DNA of 14,847 nt from an uncultured Oscillospiraceae bacterium (GTDB lineage Bacteria > Bacillota > Clostridia > Oscillospirales > Oscillospiraceae). The DNA lies in contig CAKTPC010000045.1 in the NCBI GenBank assembly GCA_934590505.1, positions 1 to 14,847 of the forward strand. The letters run 5' to 3'. A program made the position numbers and the translations under genes. Below, piece by piece: positions 7,058-12,542 of this stretch. Under the pieces are notes generated by a model. It was not told where the DNA came from. It did not search any database and worked only from the letters and a program-made list of their open reading frames with translations. How positions within the stretch are numbered: the first letter of the stretch is position 1; every line of letters begins with the position of its first letter.

Positions 7058-7393
7058 ATGGGGCTTAAAATAAAAACCGGGCTGTTGCTGTGCCTGATGT
7101 CCGCGGCGGTCTGCTCCTGCCTTGCGGCGTACAGGAGCATGCACTCCTCCTCGGCTGTCCCGGAGGAGATATACGCGCAGTTCATGGACAGCGCGGAGCT
7201 TGCGGAATATTACCTGCGCGACAGCGGCGGGCACGTCGCCGTGTTCTCGTCCCGGCGGGATAAGACGCCGCTGACCGTCACGCCCATCGAGACGGCCTGC
7301 CTGCGCACGGCCGACCGTGCAATGCTGCGCGGCGGCATTCCCGTAGAGAGTGAGGATGAGCTTCTCATGCTGCTCGAGGATCTCGGCTCGTGA
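7058..7393 (+). CDS. Small membrane-anchored protein with a BofC C-terminal-like domain
   Basis: A 111-residue protein with an N-terminal hydrophobic anchor or signal (about 5-24) and an outside domain. The C-terminal half, YYLRDSGGHVAVFSSRRD (51-68) through RTADRAMLRGGIPVESEDEL (83-102), resembles the C-terminal domain of BofC, a forespore protein that holds back sigma-K checkpoint signalling in Bacillus; related short proteins occur in many Clostridia without a known role. VCSC at 18-21 is only a poor lipobox match. The ATG at 7058 is preferred over 7040 because GGGAG lies 8 bases upstream of it. It stands alone between divergent and downstream promoters. Family call is moderate; the function is inference. 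Confidence 0.75.
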   Translation: MGLKIKTGLLLCLMSAAVCSCLAAYRSMHSSSAVPEEIYAQFMDSAELAEYYLRDSGGHVAVFSSRRDKTPLTVTPIETACLRTADRAMLRGGIPVESEDELLMLLEDLGS

Positions 7394-7434
7394 CGTGTGC
7401 GCGCAAAGAAATAGCTCCCGGTCGGCAGAAACTG

Positions 7435-7481
7435 TTGATTTATTCTCCGTGATGGTATACAATACTATCAGATACCATTAC
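7435..7481 (+). promoter_or_regulatory. Promoter with overlapping inverted-repeat operator, DUF1292 gene
   Basis: TTGATT (7435-7440), 17-base spacer, TACAAT (7458-7463). A 10-bp inverted repeat with one mismatch (7449-7458, GTGATGGTAT; 7472-7481, ATACCATTAC; centres 23 bp apart) brackets the -10 and start site, as a repressor site would. The right arm abuts the GGAGG of the gene, so it could also form an RNA hairpin. Confidence 0.7.
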
Positions 7482-7494
7482 GGAGGTTATATTT

Positions 7495-7779
7495 ATGAGC
7501 GAAGATTTCGGCAGCGATTTTATCACTATAGTTGACGATGACGGTACGGAGTTCGAGCTTGAGCTTCTTGATACCATGGATTATAAAGGACAGACCTTTG
7601 TTGCTTTTCTTCCCGCTGACATGGATGAGAATGACCCGGACTACGGTCTTGTGATCCTGCGCTCAGTTATAGATGAAAACGGGGATGAGCTGTTCGAGTC
7701 CATTGACGATGAGGACGAGCTTCAGGATGTGTATGAGCATTTCTCCGTCCTCCTGTTTGACGACGAGGACGAGGAATAA
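7495..7779 (+). CDS. DUF1292 family acidic protein
   Basis: A 94-residue, very acidic cytoplasmic protein. The pattern ITIVDDDGTEFELELLDTMD followed by GQTFVAFLPAD and ending EHFSVLLFDDEDEE is that of the DUF1292 (YrzB-like) family found widely in Firmicutes, often near alaS/ruvX genes but not here. Its role is not known. The ATG at 7495 has a strong CGGAGG site 8 bases upstream. There are no Cys residues and no membrane segment. The gene has its own promoter with an inverted repeat over it, and a probable 6S RNA follows on the same strand about 105 bases downstream; no clear terminator separates them. Confidence 0.9.
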   Translation: MSEDFGSDFITIVDDDGTEFELELLDTMDYKGQTFVAFLPADMDENDPDYGLVILRSVIDENGDELFESIDDEDELQDVYEHFSVLLFDDEDEE

Positions 7780-7883
7780 GTTTCCATCGCGGCATTTTTC
7801 CTCCGGGTGCGGAATATGCTTTATTGCCCCCGGCGGTACAGAGAAAAATAAATTCCTGCTGTGTGCGTGTCGTCTGTTTTAGA

Positions 7884-8040
7884 CCTTGTGGCTCGTTAAA
7901 CCCACATCTCTAATAAGGGATGCCGATTTGAATCTGCGGATTGCAGGCCTCCCGGCTTACGTCGGAAGTTGGAAGCAGCGAAACAGAACTTAGGCGACCC
8001 ACCTGCCCTATTGTGCAGGTTATAATTGAGCCAGCACGGC
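7884..8040 (+). ncRNA. ssrS: Probable 6S RNA (SsrS), regulator of RNA polymerase
   Basis: 6S RNA mimics an open promoter and binds the housekeeping RNA polymerase holoenzyme. No protein is encoded here. The ends pair (7887-7894 with 8028-8036, one bulge; further CC/GG pairs outside). The 3' side has TTAGGCGACCC followed by a compact hairpin ACCTGC/GCAGGT (8001-8006 with 8014-8019) and TATAATTGAG, which matches what I remember of the central-bubble region of Gram-positive 6S RNAs. The inner arm includes CCGA/TCGG (7923-7926 with 7962-7965) and CTGC/GCAG (7934-7937 with 7943-7946). A strong terminator follows 14 bases later. The exact ends and promoter are uncertain: only a poor extended -10 (TG at 7875, TTTAGA at 7878-7883) is visible. 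Confidence 0.7.
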
Positions 8041-8053
8041 ATTTGCGGGGGTG

Positions 8054-8082
8054 CTCCTCCGGGTTTCCCCGGAGGAGTTTTT
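8054..8082 (+). terminator. Intrinsic terminator of the 6S-like RNA
   Basis: A perfect 10-bp GC-rich stem (8054-8063 with 8068-8077) with a TTTC loop, followed by five T. Confidence 0.92.
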
Positions 8083-8083
8083 C

Positions 8084-8105
8084 TGTTGATATATTGTTGA
8101 TATAT
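8084..8105 (+). repeat. Tandem 11-bp repeat
   Basis: TGTTGATATAT occurs twice head to tail (8084-8094 and 8095-8105) between two terminators. It is short and may be a chance duplication. Confidence 0.5.
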
Positions 8106-8106
8106 T

Positions 8107-8143
8107 AAAGACACCGGCAGTTTTTGGACTGTCGGTGTCTTTT
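8107..8143. terminator. Bidirectional terminator between 6S-like RNA and the repeat-protein gene
   Basis: A 14-bp stem with one G.U pair (8107-8120 with 8129-8142), followed by TTTT on the plus strand and by an AT-rich TTTAATATAT tail on the minus strand. It would end the minus-strand repeat-protein transcript. The 8144-8281 stretch between it and that gene holds no ORF I support, only a run of G/C bases at 8185-8208. Confidence 0.8.
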
Positions 8144-8281
8144 GCTGTTATTATCCGAAGTATGTATTCGAATTTCCCCCTGACCGGCGCGCCGCGGCGG
8201 CCGCGGGCAGACGGCGGAACGCTCACGGGTGCATTACGGGCTGTCCGCATATGCCGGCGCGGCACTGTCGGTTTGGACTTG

Positions 8282-8617
8282 TTACTTGAGCTCGCCGTTC
8301 TTCAAGCCGTTTACAAGACCGTTCTTCAAACCGTCGGCAAGACCGTTGACAGAGCCGTTTTTCAGACCATCCTTAAGTCCGTCGGCAAGACCGTTGACAG
8401 AGCCGTTTTTCAGACCGTCCTTAAGTCCGTCGGCAAGACCGTTGACGGAGCCATTCTTCAGACCGTCCTTGAGCTCATATACCAGCCCGCTCACGAGTCC
8501 GTTCTTCAGGCCGTCCTTATATTGGCTCTCAGGGCCATCGGCAAATGCCTGTCCGGTGCAGCCAAGCATCAGCGCCGCTGCCATGATCGAAGATACAACG
8601 ATTTTAATCTTTCGCAT
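8282..8617 (-). CDS. Secreted protein made of xGLx tetrapeptide repeats, unknown function
   Basis: A 111-residue protein. Residues 1-27 are an export signal (basic start, hydrophobic core, likely cleavage after AFA; LGC at 18-20 is an imperfect lipobox, Met at -3). From residue 35 to 110 the chain is 19 consecutive tetrapeptides of the form [D/N]G[L/S][K/V/A], most often DGLK, NGSV, NGLA and NGLV, with one exception, YELK. Three copies of a 16-residue block correspond to 48-bp DNA repeats. I know no named family for it. Start is the ATG at 8615-8617 with a perfect AGGAGG 7 bases away; the longer in-frame start at 8653 has none. It lies downstream of the GNAT/two-component genes on the same strand, behind a structured leader, with a terminator at 8107-8143. 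Function is not inferred beyond secretion. Confidence 0.85.
   Translation of the reverse strand: MRKIKIVVSSIMAAALMLGCTGQAFADGPESQYKDGLKNGLVSGLVYELKDGLKNGSVNGLADGLKDGLKNGSVNGLADGLKDGLKNGSVNGLADGLKNGLVNGLKNGELK
8333..8476 (-). repeat. Three tandem 48-bp repeats inside the xGLx gene
   Basis: Units at 8333-8380, 8381-8428 and 8429-8476 begin GTCGGCAAGACCGTTGAC on the plus strand. The first two differ at one base; the third differs at a few more. Near-identity suggests recent duplication and a risk of copy-number change by slippage, which keeps frame. Confidence 0.92.
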
Positions 8618-8647
8618 AATGATTCCTCCTTTGCGATTCGTATGTGT

Positions 8648-8706
8648 CCGCACCGTTTGAGTGCACGTCCGGAAGCTTCACGGTGCGGTGTCCTCTTTCT
8701 GAGGAC
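8648..8706 (-). promoter_or_regulatory. Structured 5' leader of the xGLx repeat-protein gene
   Basis: Two hairpins lie in the gap between the GNAT gene and this gene: 8690-8695 with 8701-8706 (6 bp, 5-base loop) and 8648-8656 with 8680-8688 (9 bp, CCGCACCGT/ACGGTGCGG, 23-base loop). No U-run follows, so they are not obvious terminators. The second ends 18 bases above the ribosome binding site. No consensus promoter is clear in 8707-8768. Confidence 0.55.
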
Positions 8707-8768
8707 AGTACGGATAATAAACGAGGAATATTAAATCAAGATTGAAAAAACAAACGGCGTCACAATTT

Positions 8769-9293
8769 TTATGCGGCGTGCGCTGCCCAGTCCCGGCGGA
8801 GCACCGCGTACAGCTTACAGTTGAGGTATTTGCCGTTTTTATAAACGGCCTCGCGGCGCAGCCCCTCAAGCTTAAAACCCGCTTTTTCATATACATGCTG
8901 TGCGCAGAGGTTATCTTCAAGGACCTGAAGCTCCACACGGCGCAGATTGAGATTTTCAAACGCATGCCTGAGCATCTCATTTACGGCAAAGCTCCCCGCG
9001 CCTTGCAGCCGGTCCTCACTCCTGCCGATCATTATGGAAAGCTCCGCGCTGCGCGAAAGGCTGTCAATGTCAACAAGGCTGACGATGCCGACGAGCTTGC
9101 CGTTCTCTGCAACGATCGCACAGCGGACAGTGCTTGCGCGGTTTGCCATATAATCGTCATACCAGCGCTTGTCTGTTTCTGGGCTTATGTAGCGGAACGG
9201 TGCGAGCAGGTGCCCTATAAGCTCAGGGTCGCTGCGCCATGAGTTGACTGTTTCGATATCGGAAAGTTCAATCTCTCTGAGGGTGTAGTTCAT
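8769..9293 (-). CDS. GNAT family N-acetyltransferase (RimJ/RimL-like)
   Basis: A 174-residue cytoplasmic acetyltransferase that would move an acetyl group from acetyl-CoA to an amine; the substrate is unknown. The N-terminus (YTLREIELSDIETVNSWRSD) and the acetyl-CoA loop R-L-Q-G-A-G near residues 95-100 are typical, as is the late segment LEDNLCAQHVYEKAGFKLEG (125-144). It resembles the RimJ/RimL branch (Acetyltransf_3); PseH- or SpeG-like activity cannot be told from sequence. The ATG at 9293 has GGAG 7 bases upstream. It follows the histidine kinase by 72 bases on the same strand, with a small hairpin between them, so it may be cotranscribed with the two-component system. Confidence 0.88.
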   Translation of the reverse strand: MNYTLREIELSDIETVNSWRSDPELIGHLLAPFRYISPETDKRWYDDYMANRASTVRCAIVAENGKLVGIVSLVDIDSLSRSAELSIMIGRSEDRLQGAGSFAVNEMLRHAFENLNLRRVELQVLEDNLCAQHVYEKAGFKLEGLRREAVYKNGKYLNCKLYAVLRRDWAAHAA

Positions 9294-9318
9294 TGTGTAT
9301 CTCCGGTTTTCATGTTTT

Positions 9319-9335
9319 TCCCGGACTGCCCGGGA
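9319..9335. other. Small GC hairpin between kinase and GNAT genes
   Basis: TCCCGG (9319-9324) pairs with CCGGGA (9330-9335) around a 5-base loop. On the minus strand the tail is AAAAAC, not T, so it is not a standard terminator for the kinase; it may be a leader or mRNA-stability element. Confidence 0.4.
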
Positions 9336-9365
9336 TGAAATAAGGATACACGATCAAGATTAAAA

Positions 9366-10616
9366 TTAATTTGAAGCAGGCGCACCGGGGAGCGTGACCG
9401 TGAAACGGGTCCCGCTTTCGGGGCCGCTCTCAAGCTTTATGCTGCCGCGGTGCAGCTGCACGATGCTTTTAGCTATTGCCAGCCCAAGGCCGTTGCCGCC
9501 GCTATCGCTGCTGCGTGAGCTGTCGCTGCGGTAAAAGCGGTCGAATATGCGATCTTGTTCCTCTGGTGGTATATAGCTGAGCGTATTGCGTATAGAAAAC
9601 ATTCTGCGATTGCCGCTTTCACGGAGAATCAGGCTTATCCGCGCGCCGCTTCCGGAGTGCTCCAGCGCGTTCGAGAGAAGGATTACCGCAAGCTGGCGGA
9701 TGAGAGCTTCATTCCCGACGCAGTATATTCCCTCGCTGACATTCACCTCCAGCGTTTTGCCATGTTCAAAAGCTAGACCCTCCATAGGCAGCGCGGCGGC
9801 AAGCAGAGTACGGCCTAGGTCGAAGCTCTCAAACGATGGTTTCTGCCCGCTGCTGTCCATCCGCGCAAGAGTCAGAAGGTTCTGAACGAGCGTGTTCATG
9901 CTGCGCGTTTCATTGACGATGTACCCCAGGTATTCGTTTTCTCCCAGCTCATGCTCAAGCACCTGCGCGTTTGCTGAGATCACGGCGAGGGGCGTTTTCA
10001 GCTCATGGCTCGCGTCCCACACGAACTGCCGCTGCTTGGTAAACGCTTCGCTCACTGGGCGCAGCACCCGGCGTATCAGCATTACCGCGAGCACGCAGAG
10101 GAGACAGCAGAACAGACTTCCGGTGATCAGAGTAACTTTCAATAACGAGCGGGAATAGTTTATCTCATTCCCGATGTCGATCACCGCGATAATGGAGCCG
10201 TATTTGCGCGGCGCTTTGAGATATGCGCTTTCATCTACGCGCCCCTCGTCTTTCCCGGACGCTTCTATTGCGCTGACAAGCGCAGCAATAGAGCCGTCAT
10301 CATACAGGTCGCTTTTTTCACTCTTCCATTCGTGCAGCTCGCCGCTGCGATTCAAACGTATGATGCAGTAATTTCTTATCCGTGACAGCTTGGAAGCGGG
10401 GATCTCCGGGCGCGGAGCTCTGTCTGATGCCGGCTCCGGATCGAGGCGCTCGGCATCGCTTGTATATTTGCCGACAAGCATCGCCAGCGAGGTCGATATC
10501 TGCTGCTGTGAAGAGTAATTGCTTATGATATTTACCGCGGCTATCATGACGGTGAAAATCAGTACTAGCGCCAGAACCGTTGTTACGGTGAGCTTCCTTT
10601 GCAGCTTTCCTATCAT
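9366..10616 (-). CDS. Sensor histidine kinase of a two-component system
   Basis: A 416-residue membrane kinase. Membrane segments at about 9-31 and 160-183 flank an outside sensor region (about 32-158) I cannot name. The H-box FVWDASHELKTPLAV carries the phosphorylated His204. The ATPase domain has the N-box Asn316 (LLSNALEHS), the F-box IFDRFYRSD and the G2 box GGNGLGLA (373-380). The usual G1 box DxGxG is missing: its place reads RNTLSYIPPEE (343-353). The start ATG overlaps the stop of the upstream response-regulator gene by four bases (ATGA), a translational coupling that pairs the two. Likely role: senses an envelope signal and phosphorylates that regulator. The signal is unknown. Confidence 0.94.
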   Translation of the reverse strand: MIGKLQRKLTVTTVLALVLIFTVMIAAVNIISNYSSQQQISTSLAMLVGKYTSDAERLDPEPASDRAPRPEIPASKLSRIRNYCIIRLNRSGELHEWKSEKSDLYDDGSIAALVSAIEASGKDEGRVDESAYLKAPRKYGSIIAVIDIGNEINYSRSLLKVTLITGSLFCCLLCVLAVMLIRRVLRPVSEAFTKQRQFVWDASHELKTPLAVISANAQVLEHELGENEYLGYIVNETRSMNTLVQNLLTLARMDSSGQKPSFESFDLGRTLLAAALPMEGLAFEHGKTLEVNVSEGIYCVGNEALIRQLAVILLSNALEHSGSGARISLILRESGNRRMFSIRNTLSYIPPEEQDRIFDRFYRSDSSRSSDSGGNGLGLAIAKSIVQLHRGSIKLESGPESGTRFTVTLPGAPASN

Positions 10617-11293
10617 GTCTTTTCCTCCAGCATATAGCCAAGCCCGCGCGACGCCTTTATCTCGACCGATGAGCCGATGAACGCTATCTTCCTGCGCAGG
10701 AAGGTCAGATACACCGAGAGATTATTGTATTCTGCCTCATTATCAAAGCCCCATACGCGTTCAACTATGCTTTCTCTCGGTAAGAGCTGCCGCGGATTTC
10801 TGAGAAAAAGCTCCATCAGATGATATTCCTTGGCACCAAGGCTGACGCTTTTTCCGGTCGCAGTACACTTCAGCTGCGCCGTTTCCCTGCCCAGAGACAG
10901 ATCACCGAAGGACAGCTCCTGAACCTGAGGCGCTCTTTTCCTGCGAGTGATGGCGTTTAGACAAGCCATAAGCTCACTGCGTTCAAAGGGCTTCGGCAGA
11001 TAGTAATCCGCGCCCATATTGAGCCCACGCACACGGTCGTCCAGCGAACCGCGCGCCGTGAGCATCAGCACCGGCACGTCGATCCCGCCGCGCCGCAGCT
11101 CGTCAAGGATCGCAAAGCCGTCCATCCCCGGCAGCATAACGTCCAGAATTATCGCATCATAAATACCGCTGAGTGCACTGTCCAGCCCGTCGGGGCCTGT
11201 ATAGGCTGCGTCAGCGCTGTAATGCTCTTGCTCAAGCATACGGCATATCGCCGCCGACAGGGGCTTTTCGTCCTCAACAATGAGTATTCTCAT
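10613..11293 (-). CDS. OmpR/PhoB-family response regulator
   Basis: A 226-residue DNA-binding regulator. The receiver domain (about 1-115) has the acidic pair Glu7/Asp8, phospho-acceptor Asp51 (LDVMLPGMDGF), Thr79 and Lys101 (LPKPFERSE). The C-terminal winged helix (about 127-223) has SLGAKEYHLMELFLRNPRQL and ends with the ASRGLGYML wing. The ATG at 11293 has GGAG 8 bases upstream. It lies 16 bases after the 4Fe-4S gene and overlaps the kinase gene by four bases, so 4Fe-4S protein, regulator and kinase are almost surely one transcript. OmpR-type regulators usually bind direct repeats; I note a shared motif upstream of the GNAT and repeat-protein genes as a candidate. Confidence 0.95.
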   Translation of the reverse strand: MRILIVEDEKPLSAAICRMLEQEHYSADAAYTGPDGLDSALSGIYDAIILDVMLPGMDGFAILDELRRGGIDVPVLMLTARGSLDDRVRGLNMGADYYLPKPFERSELMACLNAITRRKRAPQVQELSFGDLSLGRETAQLKCTATGKSVSLGAKEYHLMELFLRNPRQLLPRESIVERVWGFDNEAEYNNLSVYLTFLRRKIAFIGSSVEIKASRGLGYMLEEKT

Positions 11294-11309
11294 ATATCTT
11301 TCTCCGGTA

Positions 11310-12023
11310 TTAATCCACTATCCGACCGTCTGAGGCTATCGTCACGACGTTCCACGGGATGAACTTGCCGCTTGCCCTCAGAGCATTCTTTGCCGCAAGC
11401 TCCAGTCCGCCGCAGCACGGGACCTCCATGCGCACTATCAGCACCTCGCGGATATCGTTCGAGGCGATGATGTCTGTAAGCTTCTCTGTGTAGTTCACGC
11501 CGTCGAGCTTCGGGCAGCCGATGAGCGTGACGCGCCCGCAGATGAAATCCTCATGAAAGCCTGCGTAGGCGTAAGCCGTGCAGTCAGCCGCAATGAGGAG
11601 CTTTGCGCCGTCAAAGAAAGCGGCGTTCACCGGCACGAGCTTTATCTGCACCGGCCACTGCGAAAGCCGGCTCTGCTGTTTTGCGGCCGGCGCGGCCACG
11701 GCAGCATCCGGAGCGTGCGCTATCGCCTTGACCCTTGAGCCGGGACAGCCGGTGAAGCTGTGTGCCGCAGCCTGCGCGCGCAGTTTTTCGCGCTGGGCGC
11801 TGAGAACGGCGGCCTCGTCAAACGCGGCGGCTTCCCGCTCTATAAAGCTGATGGCGTTTACCGGGCAGTTCGGCAGACAGTTGCCGAGCCCGTCGCAGTA
11901 ATCATCGCGCATGAGTCTTGCTTTGCCGTCCACCAGCGCAAGCGCGCCCTCCTGACAGGCATTGACGCACAGGCCGCAGCCGGTGCATTTTCCTTCATCT
12001 ATATGAATAATGCGTCTTTTCAT
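11310..12023 (-). CDS. 4Fe-4S cluster protein with C-terminal Cys-rich domain
   Basis: A 237-residue cytoplasmic iron-sulfur protein. The first cluster motif is complete (Cys13, 16, 19 and 23, CTGCGLCVNAC). The second has only three Cys (43, 49, 53; CDGLGNCLPNCP): the position of the second Cys is Leu46, a pattern I recall in a clostridial family of such proteins. Beyond an Ala-rich linker (about 70-115) the C-terminal domain keeps Cys93, 148, 162, 170, 203 and 204, including IGCPKLDG and VPCCGGLE, which could bind another metal or do thiol chemistry. It is likely an electron carrier or redox sensor; partners are unknown. The ATG at 12023 follows GGAGGG by 4 bases; the longer in-frame form starting at 12080 would begin inside the promoter. 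First gene of the two-component operon. Confidence 0.85.
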   Translation of the reverse strand: MKRRIIHIDEGKCTGCGLCVNACQEGALALVDGKARLMRDDYCDGLGNCLPNCPVNAISFIEREAAAFDEAAVLSAQREKLRAQAAAHSFTGCPGSRVKAIAHAPDAAVAAPAAKQQSRLSQWPVQIKLVPVNAAFFDGAKLLIAADCTAYAYAGFHEDFICGRVTLIGCPKLDGVNYTEKLTDIIASNDIREVLIVRMEVPCCGGLELAAKNALRASGKFIPWNVVTIASDGRIVD

Positions 12024-12052
12024 GGTTCCCTCCACCTCTGAATTATAAATAT

Positions 12053-12080
12053 AGTATAACACAAAAGACCGTTGATGCAA
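12053..12080 (-). promoter_or_regulatory. Promoter for the 4Fe-4S/two-component operon
   Basis: Minus strand: TTGCAT (12075-12080), 16-base spacer, TATACT (12053-12058) preceded by TG in the extended -10 position. The gene starts 30 bases below the -10. Confidence 0.65.
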
Positions 12081-12110
12081 ACCATGTAAGGCCCCAATCG
12101 CTGTAAAGAA

Positions 12111-12172
12111 AAAAAGCTTGACAGGGCACGCGGACGGTAGTATAATCCGTTAAGTCAAAAAGCTTGACAGGG
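12111..12172 (+). repeat. Duplicated 16-bp -35 region before ylxM
   Basis: AAAAAGCTTGACAGGG occurs at 12111-12126 (where it is the working -35) and again at 12157-12172, offset 46 bp, in the transcribed leader. The second copy overlaps the ribosome binding site and has no -10 below it. Confidence 0.85.
12118..12146 (+). promoter_or_regulatory. Consensus sigma-A promoter for ylxM-ffh-rpsP-khpA
   Basis: TTGACA (12118-12123), a 17-base spacer and TATAAT (12141-12146): a full consensus match. It fits high constitutive expression of targeting and ribosomal genes. Confidence 0.93.
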
Positions 12173-12182
12173 GGGGCTTTGC

Positions 12183-12539
12183 GTGGAAAACAGCAGATTT
12201 ACAAGAAGTATGCTGCTGGATTTTTACGGGGAGCTTCTGACGGACAAGCAGAGGGAATGCTTCGACCTGCACTATAACGAGGATCTTTCGCTTGCGGAGA
12301 TCGCCGAACAGCTCGGCGTTTCGCGGCAGGGCGTGTGGGATAATATCAGGCGCGCCGAGACCGCGATGGAGGACATCGAAGCAAAGACCGGACTGCTGCG
12401 CCGCTTTGAGGAGAACCGCCGCGAGCTTGAGGGCCTGCTGACAAGGCTCGAAGCGCTGACGGGGATGACGCAGGGCGAGGCGCAGACCGCGGCAAGAGCT
12501 GCGGCGGAAGAAGTCAGAGCGATCATTGCGAGAGGGTAA
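12183..12539 (+). CDS. ylxM: YlxM-like helix-turn-helix protein linked to SRP
   Basis: A 118-residue protein with a sigma-region-4-like helix-turn-helix at about 20-62 (LTDKQRECFDLHYNEDLSLA, then EQLGVSRQGVWDNIRRAE) followed by a long charged C-terminal helix. This and its place directly before ffh identify the YlxM/p13 family, which in Gram-positives is thought to aid or modulate the signal recognition particle. The start is GTG at 12183, with a run of seven G (12170-12176) as ribosome binding site 6 bases upstream. Only three bases separate its stop from the ffh ATG, so the two are translationally close and share the consensus promoter upstream. DNA binding is suggested by the fold, not shown. 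Confidence 0.93.
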   Translation: MENSRFTRSMLLDFYGELLTDKQRECFDLHYNEDLSLAEIAEQLGVSRQGVWDNIRRAETAMEDIEAKTGLLRRFEENRRELEGLLTRLEALTGMTQGEAQTAARAAAEEVRAIIARG

Positions 12540-12542
12540 AAC

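Noticed and set aside
8185..8208. G/C-only run holding overlapping AscI, SacII and NotI sites, like a cloning linker
   Set aside because: No vector sequence around it; it lies in a GC-rich gap and can arise naturally from GGC/GCC-rich DNA.
8135..8734. Two long plus-strand frames across the 48-bp repeats
   Set aside because: Repeats whose length is a multiple of 3 keep all frames open; only the minus-strand frame has a signal peptide and a perfect ribosome binding site.
9319..9335. Terminator between the kinase and GNAT genes
   Set aside because: Six-bp stem followed by A-rich, not T-rich, sequence in the direction of transcription.
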